Positions 26,425-35,067 of a stretch of 64,000 nt of DNA are shown here, piece by piece. The position numbers were made by a program, and so were the translations under genes. Position 1 is the stretch's first letter; each line of letters begins with the position of its first letter. The stretch covers positions 186,001 to 250,000 of the forward strand of contig JAISBE010000003.1 in the NCBI GenBank assembly GCA_031266365.1. Direction: 5' to 3'. The notes beneath the pieces are model-generated. The model searched no databases. It was not told the DNA's origin and saw nothing but the letters and a program-made list of their open reading frames with translations. Source of the stretch: Oscillospiraceae bacterium (lineage in GTDB: Bacteria; Bacillota; Clostridia; Oscillospirales; Acutalibacteraceae).

Positions 26425-27717
26425 CTAAAGAGCCTGAACGAGAAGTGGAGGTGCATCTTTTTGGACATGCTCTTTTTTTATATCTGCACCTAAAGCTGTT
26501 AACTTTTCTAAAATATTTTCGTAACCTCGCTCTATATGATCAATATCTTCGATATAAGTGTTGCCTTTCGCAACCAGCCCAGCTATTATTAATGCCGCGC
26601 CCGCTCTTAAATCGGTGGCCCTAACAGATGCGCCAACCATTTCGTTTATCCCTTCAATAACCGCAACTTTACCGTCCACAGAAATTTTCGCACCCATCCT
26701 TTTTAGCTCGTCAATATAGCGAAATCTATTGTCCCAAACGCTTTCATTTATGATGCTTGTACCTTCAGCTAAAGACAATAAAATCGAAATTTGAGGTTGC
26801 ATGTCGGTTGGAAACCCAGGGTGAGGCATTGTTTTTATGTTGCTCCGCTTAAGATGACCGCATCGCCTAACACGAACAGCTTCGTCAAATTCTTCAATTT
26901 CGGCTCCAATTTCTTCGAGTTTGGCTTTAATGGCCTCTAAATGCTTTGGTATTATATTTTTTATTAACACATCGCCGCCCGTTGCAACGGCCGCGGCCAT
27001 GTAAGTGCCAGCTTCTATTTGATCTGGAATGATTGAATAAGTGGTTCCTTTTAAACGCTCGACCCCGTAAATTTTGATAACATCTGTGCCTGCGCCTCTA
27101 ATATCGGCACCCATAGAATTCAAAAAATTCGCTAAATCGACAACATGTGGCTCTTTAGCAGCGTTTTCAATTATCGTAACGCCTATCGCTTTTACTGCCG
27201 CAAGCATTATATTAATTGTTGCGCCGACGGAAACGACGTCTAAATAAATATTGCTTCCTTTAAGGCATTCTGCCTCGACGTGTATCATGCCGCCTTCAAG
27301 TTTATAACTTGCACCAAGCCCCTCAAATCCCTTTAAGTGTTGATCTATCGGCCGCACTCCAAAATCGCACCCGCCTGGCAGAGAAACCACAGCTCGTGAG
27401 AACTTTCCTAAAAGGGCACCCAAAAGATAATAAGAAGCCCGCATATGTCTAATAAGATCATAAGTTGCTGGCTTTTCTATCATATTTCGAGAATTTATTT
27501 CTAAAGTAGTCTTATTGACCATCTTAACACTAACATTCATTTCATTTAAAATACGGGCAATTAATGAAACATCGCTTATATTTGGGATATTTTCTATTCT
27601 GCAAACGTCATCTGATAAGATAGCCGCTGGAATAATTGCTACAGCGGCATTTTTTGCCCCACTTATTGTGACTTCTCCCTTTAGTTTATTTTTCCCTTTT
27701 ATGACAAATCTATCCAA
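26425..27717 (-). CDS. murA: UDP-N-acetylglucosamine 1-carboxyvinyltransferase
   Basis: MurA catalyses the first committed step of peptidoglycan synthesis. The 430-residue product has the Lys-Asn pair in ISGAKNAAV, the active loop with catalytic Cys (PGGCDFGVRPIDQHLKGFE; fosfomycin-target Cys is present), and the ending FRYIDELKRMGA and DLRAGAALIIAG. The start codon lies after a weak ribosome site. It is near mreB but separated by 134 bases. Confidence 0.97.
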   Translation of the reverse strand: MDRFVIKGKNKLKGEVTISGAKNAAVAIIPAAILSDDVCRIENIPNISDVSLIARILNEMNVSVKMVNKTTLEINSRNMIEKPATYDLIRHMRASYYLLGALLGKFSRAVVSLPGGCDFGVRPIDQHLKGFEGLGASYKLEGGMIHVEAECLKGSNIYLDVVSVGATINIMLAAVKAIGVTIIENAAKEPHVVDLANFLNSMGADIRGAGTDVIKIYGVERLKGTTYSIIPDQIEAGTYMAAAVATGGDVLIKNIIPKHLEAIKAKLEEIGAEIEEFDEAVRVRRCGHLKRSNIKTMPHPGFPTDMQPQISILLSLAEGTSIINESVWDNRFRYIDELKRMGAKISVDGKVAVIEGINEMVGASVRATDLRAGAALIIAGLVAKGNTYIEDIDHIERGYENILEKLTALGADIKKEHVQKDAPPLLVQAL

Positions 27718-27851
27718 TTATAGCACACACTCCTATATCTCAGCAACTATAAAAATCCATTCCTTACTATCTATGATAACACAATTTTTCTAAAAAGTCA
27801 AATTATCGTAGAAAAAAGATATACTGTTGCTTTAAGAATAAACTTTTGAAA

Positions 27852-28868
27852 TTATTGGCTTAAAGGATTAATTAAGCCGTAAGTTTTGGTTTTGCTGTGG
27901 CGCATATATTTAATTGCTATACCTGCTCCCTTTACGACGCAACTTGAAGAATCGTTTGCTAAGTGCACAGGCAAGCCCGTTTTTTTTTCAATTAGCCGAA
28001 TAAATCCTTGAGTTTGCGCACTTCCACCAGATAAAAAAATGCCGTCACTATAGATATCCGAGATGAGCTCGGGGGGAGTTCTCTCGAGAGTGTCATTTAT
28101 CTCTTGAACTATGCGGTTGGCGACCTCTGACATCACCCTAAGTATTTCGTCGGAAGAAATATCTACCCATCTTGGAAAACCTGATATTATATTTTTCCCT
28201 TTTACTCTAAAATATCTATTCGCCCTCTGTTTATAAACGCAGCCGATTGATATTTTAATGGTTTCAGCCATCCTTTTGCCTATTAAAAGGTTATATTCTT
28301 TTTTTAGATGCTTTATAATTTCTTCATCCATTTGATAGCCAGCTACTTTAATTGAACCTGAACCGGCAAGCCCGTTTAATGATATTACTGCTATATTTGT
28401 TGTGCCAGCTCCGATATTGACGACCATGCAGCCGCGTGGCTTTTTAATGTCTATTCCTGATCCTATTGCGGCAGCAACGGCCGCTTCAATCAGATAAACT
28501 TTGCGTATACCGGCAGATTTAATTGCGTTAATGGTTGCTCGCTTTTCTACTTCTGTGATTTCGCTTGGGATACAAGCAACTGCTTTTGGCATAACTATTT
28601 TACTTTTAATTACTTGTTTAAGAAAAAAATCTATCATGCCCTCCACCAGACTGAAATCAGAAATAACACCTCCTGTGAGGGGGTAGATCGTTTTTATGTC
28701 TTTTGAAGTTCTACCAACCATGCGGTGAGCTTGTTTTCCCACTGCAATTATCTCGCCGTCGTTTAGATCAAAAGTAATAACAGATGGCTCGTTGATTAAA
28801 ATTCCCTTATTAGGGACAAAAATTCTAGTTCTAGAAGTTCCGAGATCTATTGCAATGTTGGCTGACAA
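27852..28868 (-). CDS. mreB: Rod shape-determining protein of the MreB/Mbl family
   Basis: A 338-residue actin-like ATPase. Visible are phosphate 1 (IDLGTSRTRIFV), the connect and phosphate 2 segments (VVNIGAGTTNIAVISL) and the adenosine motif (GIFLSGGSAQTQGF). MreB filaments guide elongasome cell-wall synthesis below the membrane. The first motif has SRTRI where most MreB have ANT or TAN, so it may be the Mbl/MreBH branch. No mreC/mreD follows. The cell is probably not a simple coccus, but that is inference. Confidence 0.9.
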   Translation of the reverse strand: MSANIAIDLGTSRTRIFVPNKGILINEPSVITFDLNDGEIIAVGKQAHRMVGRTSKDIKTIYPLTGGVISDFSLVEGMIDFFLKQVIKSKIVMPKAVACIPSEITEVEKRATINAIKSAGIRKVYLIEAAVAAAIGSGIDIKKPRGCMVVNIGAGTTNIAVISLNGLAGSGSIKVAGYQMDEEIIKHLKKEYNLLIGKRMAETIKISIGCVYKQRANRYFRVKGKNIISGFPRWVDISSDEILRVMSEVANRIVQEINDTLERTPPELISDIYSDGIFLSGGSAQTQGFIRLIEKKTGLPVHLANDSSSCVVKGAGIAIKYMRHSKTKTYGLINPLSQ

Positions 28869-28931
28869 AGTGTATCTTACCCCTTTTACTGAAATTTGGT
28901 GTTTAGCTAGCTTAAAAATAAATATCGATAA

Positions 28932-29621
28932 TTAATCTAGTAAAGTTGAAGCTAAAGTGACGCAAAAAACATTTGCTGCCCCTGCGTGAATTAATATATC
29001 GGCGCACTCGCTGAGCGTTGAGCCGGTTGTTATTATATCGTCGCATAGTAGAATTGTTTTATCTTTAATCATGGCGGAATTTAAGCAAGAATACGCCCTT
29101 TTAACGTTTAAATATCTTTGATTTGCAGAAAGGTTGCGCTGTTTTTGATTATTTTTTATCTTTAACAGGGTTTCTAAATATGCCAATTTTAAATAGTTTC
29201 CTATATTTTCAGCTAAAAGTTTAGACTGATTATAACCTCTTTGTGTTAAATCTTTATGAAAAAGCGGCACACTTGTTATAAAATCAAATTGTTCTAGAAT
29301 TGAATCTTTAGTTTTGAATTGATTTTTTAACGCATGAACGATAAATAAAGCAAATTTAGGCGCATATTTTTTATATTGCCTAAACTTATAGCGCCAAACT
29401 GCATCTTTAACATTACCGGAATATTTTAACGGAGAAATACACGTGTATTCAGGAATGTGTGATATTGAGTTTGACTTGAAAACTCTTAAATAAGTTTTTG
29501 AGGTAAATTGTTCAATACATTTATAGCATGCGGGAGAATTATGGGATATTGTTTTTTGGCAAAAGGGGCATTTCTCTGGATAAAATAGCGAGAGAATAAA
29601 AGTTTTAAGGTTTTTTATAAT
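28932..29621 (-). CDS. comF: ComF-family phosphoribosyltransferase-like protein with ATT/ATA start
   Basis: ComF proteins are late-competence helicase-associated factors. The full frame of about 229 residues has the N-terminal zinc finger (CPFCQKTISH then CYKC), KYSGNVKDAVWRYKF, and the phosphoribosyltransferase-like PPi loop and PRPP motif ILLCDDIITTGSTLSEC. The only ribosome site, GGAGGGAGAA, is followed by ATT (29619-29621) and ATA (29616-29618) in frame. No ATG, GTG or TTG occurs until past half of the protein (GTG at 29268-29270). A non-canonical start is thus the simplest reading. It lies downstream of recD2. Confidence 0.82.
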   Translation of the reverse strand: MIKNLKTFILSLFYPEKCPFCQKTISHNSPACYKCIEQFTSKTYLRVFKSNSISHIPEYTCISPLKYSGNVKDAVWRYKFRQYKKYAPKFALFIVHALKNQFKTKDSILEQFDFITSVPLFHKDLTQRGYNQSKLLAENIGNYLKLAYLETLLKIKNNQKQRNLSANQRYLNVKRAYSCLNSAMIKDKTILLCDDIITTGSTLSECADILIHAGAANVFCVTLASTLLD

Positions 29622-29721
29622 TTCTCCCTCCGATCCGGTTAACTTTAATTAAAAATTGACAGTCCTTTTTATTATACTAAATTATTGAAATTTTGGTATA
29701 GTTGGAAATTAATAAATCGAT

Positions 29722-31974
29722 TTAAGTTTCCATAAGCGTATGATATAGGCCGGAATAGCGTTTAGTTTTTTTATCATTTTCCACCATTTTAGCAACAATA
29801 TCTCTAATACCTACTAAAATCAACATAGATTTAGCCCTCGTTACTGCGGTATATAGAAGATTTCTAAAATATAGCTGAGGGGGGCCGTGAAAGATTGGTA
29901 TTATTACCGCTTCAAATTCACTTCCTTGGCTTTTGTGAATTGTGATTGAATAAGCGAGTTCCAGATCGATAGCGTTATCGATATCGTAAAGCGCTTGTTT
30001 GTCATCAAATTTTACGCTAAAACTATTATTTTGTTTATCAATTTTAGTGAGAATGCCGATATCGCCATTAAAAACCCCTTGAGAGTTGCTGCCATCTGAG
30101 CGCACGAAGGGAATATCATAGTTATTTCGTGTCTGCATTACTTTATCACCTTCACGCAGGGTTATTTCACCGATATTGATCTCTTTTTTGTATTCTTTAT
30201 TTGGGTTAGCCCAACTAAAACGGTGTTCTTGGGTTGCAGCTTTTGAAGAAGGATTTAAAACTTGTTGCAGCTCTTTATTTAGTTCATTTGTGCCGAGAGG
30301 TCCTTTTCTCCCTGGGCAAAGAACCTGTATGTCAAAAAGAGGGGAGTAGGCGTAAGTTTTGGGTAAACGGTTGCAGCAAAGGTCTAAAACTGTGTTAATA
30401 ATATGCTTGCTGTCCTGCATTTCCAAGAAAAAAAAGTCGTTGTTTCGAATAGCTAATTCTGGCATAATTCCGTTGACGATACGGTGCGCATTTGTGATAA
30501 TTAAACTTTTTAGTGATTGCCTGAAAATTTCGTTTAAATGTATAGTTGGTACTTTCGCAGAGTGGATTATGTCTCCTAAGATATTACCAGCTCCAACGGA
30601 TGGCAGTTGATTTTCATCTCCTACCATAATTAGCCGGCAACTGAGAGGCAAAGAGCGCAGTATTGCATCGAACATGAAAGAGTCTACCATGGAAAATTCG
30701 TCCAAAATCAAGGTGTCGCACTTTAGAAGGTTTTTTTCATTGCGTCTGAATACCTGTTTATTTTCAGGATTCCACTCAACCTCTAAAAGCCTGTGGATGG
30801 TTTTGGCTTCTTCGCCTGTCACTTCAGTCATTCTTTGTGCGGCCCTGCCTGTTGGAGCAGCTAAATATATCTTTTCGCCCTTTTGCTTCAATATCTTAAT
30901 TATGGCGTTTAAAGTGGTGGTTTTTCCTGTCCCGGGCCCTCCTGTGAGGACCAATAGGCCTTTATTCAATGCGGATTCTATAGCTTCTTTTTGCCTGGCA
31001 GCATATTTTATGCCTTCGCTGTTCTCTATGTTTTCTATAAGGCTTTTTATCCCTATAATGCTCTGGGCAGGAAATTTTAGCATCATAGCGAGTCTTTGTG
31101 CGGCATAAGATTCGCAGTGATAGAGCTCTGGTAAAAAAGCGAACTCTTTCTCTTGAAATATTTGAAATATCAAACTGCCTTCTAGTTTTAAGCTCTCTAA
31201 AGTGGACGCGACCTCTTTGGCAGTTGTGCCAATAAATTTTGCGCATGCATCCGTTAATTTATCTATCGGCAAACAGGTATGTCCGCCGCTTTTTACGTTA
31301 TGCAAAATTAAATGAAATATACCTGCACGAATTCTAAAAAGATCGTTAAAAGGCCTCTTCATAGAAAATGATATGCTGTCGGCTAGTCCAAAATCCAAGA
31401 ATATGGGGTCTTCGCATAAACGGTAAGGGTTTTCGTTTATGATATCCAAAGTTTGGTTACCCCATTGCCCAAAAGCGAGTATTGCCTCTTTTGGCGTTAT
31501 TTTGTATTTGGAAAGGTGGGCTATTACTTCTCTCAATCCAAAAACCGCTTTGAACTCTTCGGCGATTTTTTGTGCTTTTGATTTTGTAATTCCTTTAATT
31601 AATGATAATTTTTCTGGTTCATTTTCGATGACTTCAAGTGTTCTATCGCCAAACTTTTGCACCAATTTTTCAGCAAAAACAGGACCTATACCTTTTATCG
31701 CTCCTGATGATAAATATTTTAAAATAGCCGTTTCTGTGCTAGGCATCAGGCACTCAAAACTCTTCACATCGAACTGTCTTCCGAATGTTGCGTGATTCTT
31801 CCAATTTCCAGTGAGTTTTAGCTCTTCGCCTATGCTCACTCCAGGAATAGACCCAACAGCAGTTATTGTTTTATCTTCAGATTGTATCTCAAGAACGGTA
31901 TATCCGTTTTTTTCATTTCTATAAATAACCTTTTCCACCGTTCCGCTGAGTTCAAAAGGAGGTGTTTGTGTCAT
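29722..31974 (-). CDS. recD2: RecD2-type ATP-dependent DNA helicase
   Basis: The 750-residue protein is an SF1B helicase of the RecD2 branch, found in bacteria outside the RecBCD complex. It has an N-terminal OB-like domain, helix-hairpin-helix region (IKGIGPVFAEKLVQKFG), Walker A (LTGGPGTGKTTTLNAI), Walker B/DEFSM motif, and C-terminal SH3-like and motif VI (TIHKSQGSEFEAV, LLYTAVTRAK). It unwinds 5'-3' and serves repair. The start is 21 bases after thiT. Confidence 0.95.
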   Translation of the reverse strand: MTQTPPFELSGTVEKVIYRNEKNGYTVLEIQSEDKTITAVGSIPGVSIGEELKLTGNWKNHATFGRQFDVKSFECLMPSTETAILKYLSSGAIKGIGPVFAEKLVQKFGDRTLEVIENEPEKLSLIKGITKSKAQKIAEEFKAVFGLREVIAHLSKYKITPKEAILAFGQWGNQTLDIINENPYRLCEDPIFLDFGLADSISFSMKRPFNDLFRIRAGIFHLILHNVKSGGHTCLPIDKLTDACAKFIGTTAKEVASTLESLKLEGSLIFQIFQEKEFAFLPELYHCESYAAQRLAMMLKFPAQSIIGIKSLIENIENSEGIKYAARQKEAIESALNKGLLVLTGGPGTGKTTTLNAIIKILKQKGEKIYLAAPTGRAAQRMTEVTGEEAKTIHRLLEVEWNPENKQVFRRNEKNLLKCDTLILDEFSMVDSFMFDAILRSLPLSCRLIMVGDENQLPSVGAGNILGDIIHSAKVPTIHLNEIFRQSLKSLIITNAHRIVNGIMPELAIRNNDFFFLEMQDSKHIINTVLDLCCNRLPKTYAYSPLFDIQVLCPGRKGPLGTNELNKELQQVLNPSSKAATQEHRFSWANPNKEYKKEINIGEITLREGDKVMQTRNNYDIPFVRSDGSNSQGVFNGDIGILTKIDKQNNSFSVKFDDKQALYDIDNAIDLELAYSITIHKSQGSEFEAVIIPIFHGPPQLYFRNLLYTAVTRAKSMLILVGIRDIVAKMVENDKKTKRYSGLYHTLMET

Positions 31975-31995
31975 AGTTTTTGCCTTTCTGCCATT

Positions 31996-32532
31996 TTATT
32001 TTATTAAAAATATACTTTTGGCGTATTTTTTGAGAAAAAAGATAGCAAATACGGTTACTGTGAATTCTGGAAAAAGGTAGCTGGCGTTATAAGTTAAGGA
32101 ATATAGCCAAATATTTTTTATTTGATTTACGGGAGCGCAATCGGAAAAAATTACAACTCCACTCAACACGTGCGTGACAAATCTTGCAAAACACCCTAAA
32201 GATGTACCAAAGATAATTCGGAAAAATATTCCTTTTTCTGAGTCTATTTTTGACCTTTTGAATAGCCCTGCAAGACCAACAACCCCGTATGCTAGTATGT
32301 AGTCCAGTATTGCAGATAGAGGGTGAAAAATTTCTGCAAAAAATAGCTTAATGGTTCCGGTGATTGCTCCAGTATATATGCCGGCTAAGCAACCGCGTCT
32401 AAAGGAAATTACAATTATCGGTACCATAATTAGTGAAATGCTGCCACTTTGATGCATTTTTATTTTTATTAGGCTTAAAATAAATGATAATGCAGACATT
32501 ACTGAAATTTCTGTTAAATAGTGTCTTTTCAA
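31996..32532 (-). CDS. thiT: ECF thiamine transporter S component ThiT
   Basis: This 178-residue protein has six hydrophobic helices with the ThiT pattern: SGSISLIMVPIIVISFRRG, AGIYTGAITGTIKLFF and ILDYILAYGVVGLAG. It binds thiamine and works with EcfT and two ATPases. Start is TTG after CAGGAGAA. No TPP riboswitch is visible in the short upstream gap of 64 bases, so it may be read from upstream genes. Confidence 0.85.
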   Translation of the reverse strand: MKRHYLTEISVMSALSFILSLIKIKMHQSGSISLIMVPIIVISFRRGCLAGIYTGAITGTIKLFFAEIFHPLSAILDYILAYGVVGLAGLFKRSKIDSEKGIFFRIIFGTSLGCFARFVTHVLSGVVIFSDCAPVNQIKNIWLYSLTYNASYLFPEFTVTVFAIFFLKKYAKSIFLIK

Positions 32533-32596
32533 AACATTTTTCTCCTGAAATAATTGTTAACGGAAGACAGTATGCTAATTTTGCTAGAAATTATAT

Positions 32597-33304
32597 CTAA
32601 ATTTTTAAATTATTAAGCGTTAATTCATAGCTTTTTATTGCATACATATCTTTAATTTTTAGATTTTTAAAATTGTTATTTTTATCTATTAATTCCATAA
32701 ATTTTTCTAAAAAATATGGATTTCTAACCAATATTGGACCAATTAAGTGTGTCCCAAAAAAGTTAAAATGACGAACGCCTTCAAAAGAGCTATTTGGAAA
32801 ATCTCCTGGGCCCACTTTTACTTTAAATAGATGGTTATCTATGTCTCGGATTTCACTGCACTTATTTATAAAGCCTACTAAAGGTTTTCTGCAAAATTCT
32901 GTTTCATATATGCCATTTTCAGCAATTCTTTTGTCATTGTGTTCTATTGTATCAAATTTTAAGATGGAAAGGCCATCAAAAATTTCCCCACTGGCCGAAT
33001 GAATTTTTGAGCCAAAAATTTCAAAAGAGTTACCTGTTGCTAAAAAAGGTGTGCCTCGTTCTATTGTCTTTAAAATTTCCTCTTTATAATTTTTTAGGTC
33101 ATGAAGAGCTATTTTTTGGTTTCTTTCCGTGCCGGAGCCTATGTAAATGAAGTCGTATTCAAAAAAGATGATTTTTTCTTTTAGGCTCTTTTTTTCCAAA
33201 ATCACATTAACTCCGCACTTTTTTAAATGATGACACAATATAAGAACGTTGCCAATATCTCCATACAGATTCATAAAATCGTGATATAGATGCAAAATCT
33301 TCAT
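32597..33304 (-). CDS. gatD: GatD-like lipid II amidotransferase subunit lacking the nucleophile Cys
   Basis: The 235-residue protein matches the class I glutamine amidotransferase-like GatD subunit that pairs with MurT to amidate D-Glu of lipid II. The start (LHLYHDFMNLYGDIGN) and the His186 region (FFGTHLIGPIL) are typical. In the nucleophile elbow, where CGG is expected, the sequence is ATGNSFEIFG, so the catalytic Cys is Gly91. I recall this GNS variant in other Clostridia, so it may be a lineage trait. It lies 45 bases downstream of murT. Confidence 0.8.
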   Translation of the reverse strand: MKILHLYHDFMNLYGDIGNVLILCHHLKKCGVNVILEKKSLKEKIIFFEYDFIYIGSGTERNQKIALHDLKNYKEEILKTIERGTPFLATGNSFEIFGSKIHSASGEIFDGLSILKFDTIEHNDKRIAENGIYETEFCRKPLVGFINKCSEIRDIDNHLFKVKVGPGDFPNSSFEGVRHFNFFGTHLIGPILVRNPYFLEKFMELIDKNNNFKNLKIKDMYAIKSYELTLNNLKI

Positions 33305-33349
33305 GTGCGGCCTCCTCTGAAAAGTGGGGTAGAGGATAATAAATGTAAT

Positions 33350-34714
33350 TTATATAACTTTAACTTTAGAAAGAAATTTATCTTTATCTGAAAAGCAGGT
33401 GATGACATAAATTTCGCCTTCAGCTCCAGTTTTTAAATGAGATATACAGTCAGCGATAACTGGGATTATGGCTATTTTATCGGTTGAGATGCTGGTGACA
33501 GAAAAGCGAACCGCAAGATCGTTGCAATAACGACCTGATAATACTATTTTTTTAATTTGCTTGTGATTGAGAAATTCAAAATCCGCATCCCAAAACCAGG
33601 ATATATCGTTTTGGTTGTACCTACGGCTTATTTTATCCACAATAATCACAACCGTGCAGATTTGTTTTTTCGCTAGAGCCAGCACGGTTTGTATTGACTG
33701 GGTGTAAGATCCGTAATTGTCGTGCTTTGAAATCAACAAAGTGCCGATGTGTGTACCTAAACGAAATTTCACAACTCTGCCTGTTTTAGGTGTGAATTTT
33801 TTTATGCTGTCCACAATCTTTTCCATAGGTATGCCAATTAAATTTGTTAAAGCACAGGCTGTTAACACGTTGTATATATACCCTATACTTGGAAATGTGA
33901 CCGGCAATTTATAGTTTGAGTCGCTGGATTCTGGTTTTTCACTGTGTGCGTGCGTATCTATAATTACATAATCGTCGTCAAAATTCACATAAGTAGCAGT
34001 GTAGTCGGCTTCGTTTTTTTTGAGGACGCAATTTTCGCAAGAATATTTACCCCAGCCTGCATAGTGGTATGTATCGTAGTTAAGGTGGGTTTTGCAATGC
34101 GGGCAAAGAGCGGCATCGTTAAATAAACTAGTAAATTCTGGAGTTGTTGTTGGCAGAAGATTTGCCCCGAAATATACTATTTTTTCAAAATTTAGTCCAA
34201 AAGAGGAAACAAATGGGTCATCTGCATTTAAAATTAAAGTCATCCCATTTTTAATGCTGTCTTTAACGCATTTATAAACAAATTCGGTATGCCCATTTCT
34301 TGGCATCTGGTCTCGGCATAGATTTGTTATTGCATAATGAGTTGGGTTAAAATGGCCGAAAGTATGTTTTGCATAGCGCTCATCTGTTTCTAAAAGAAGA
34401 ATTTCGCTGCGCATATTGCCTTTAAGATCGCAATCTGATAAAGCAAAAGTAGCCACACCGGCCGTTAAATTAGATTCTTTGTTATAAATAACTTTTTTGC
34501 CGCTATCTGTTAAAATATGGGCTATTAGTTCCACAGTTGAGGTTTTACCATTGCTGCCGGTTACAGCTAAAATATGCTTTGGCATCTTGATCTTTTTTAG
34601 AATATGTGGATCAATTTTGAGAGCAATTTTTCCGGGAAAACTTGTTCCTTTTCCAAAAAATCGTCCCAAAAACTTCAAAAATTTACACAATAAAATAGTT
34701 ATTAATACTTTCAA
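33350..34714 (-). CDS. murT: Lipid II isoglutaminyl synthase subunit MurT
   Basis: MurT is the Mur-ligase-like subunit that activates the D-Glu carboxylate of lipid II. The 454 residues include an N-terminal hydrophobic start, the P-loop VTGSNGKTSTVELIAH, the MurT-specific zinc ribbon (CPHC ... CENC) and the C-terminal DUF1727 domain. The conserved FSDKDKFLSKV-like end is not diagnostic. Start is TTG after GGGAGAG. It forms an operon with gatD. The amide of D-Glu affects cross-linking. Confidence 0.92.
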   Translation of the reverse strand: MKVLITILLCKFLKFLGRFFGKGTSFPGKIALKIDPHILKKIKMPKHILAVTGSNGKTSTVELIAHILTDSGKKVIYNKESNLTAGVATFALSDCDLKGNMRSEILLLETDERYAKHTFGHFNPTHYAITNLCRDQMPRNGHTEFVYKCVKDSIKNGMTLILNADDPFVSSFGLNFEKIVYFGANLLPTTTPEFTSLFNDAALCPHCKTHLNYDTYHYAGWGKYSCENCVLKKNEADYTATYVNFDDDYVIIDTHAHSEKPESSDSNYKLPVTFPSIGYIYNVLTACALTNLIGIPMEKIVDSIKKFTPKTGRVVKFRLGTHIGTLLISKHDNYGSYTQSIQTVLALAKKQICTVVIIVDKISRRYNQNDISWFWDADFEFLNHKQIKKIVLSGRYCNDLAVRFSVTSISTDKIAIIPVIADCISHLKTGAEGEIYVITCFSDKDKFLSKVKVI

Positions 34715-34931
34715 GCTTTTTTCTATCTCTCCCGAAATTTATTCAATCCGAAATATTCAAAATGATCATAATATAAGAATACTATTAAAAAATCTAAAAA
34801 TCAAATATATAATTCAATTATAAAAATTTTTCGTTCAGTTAAGGCAATATCAATTTAACAAACAAAGTAGCATATATTAGTTTATAAAAGAAGTTTTTAA
34901 ATAAAATCCACCTTATAAACAAGGAGGATAA

Positions 34932-35042
34932 ATATTCCCAAACTATTATTCAAGTGACATTATTGAAGATTATCCAATAAATCCCAAAAACTGTCCTGCT
35001 GTCCTCGCTCTGCATCAGGCCGATTGGGGGGTGACTTGCTGA
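34932..35042 (+). CDS. Possible 36-residue peptide with ATA start and strong ribosome site
   Basis: AAGGAGG at 34921-34927 is followed four bases later by ATA, which opens a 36-codon frame (FPNYYSSDIIEDYP..., ending TGC TGA) with two Cys. No standard start exists in this frame. The surrounding 34715-35067 holds nothing else recognisable. It may be a dead gene whose ribosome site persists, or a real small gene of a strain that tolerates odd starts. Confidence 0.22.
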   Translation: MFPNYYSSDIIEDYPINPKNCPAVLALHQADWGVTC

Positions 35043-35067
35043 AGTTTCTATCGCCGAGACGGTATTC

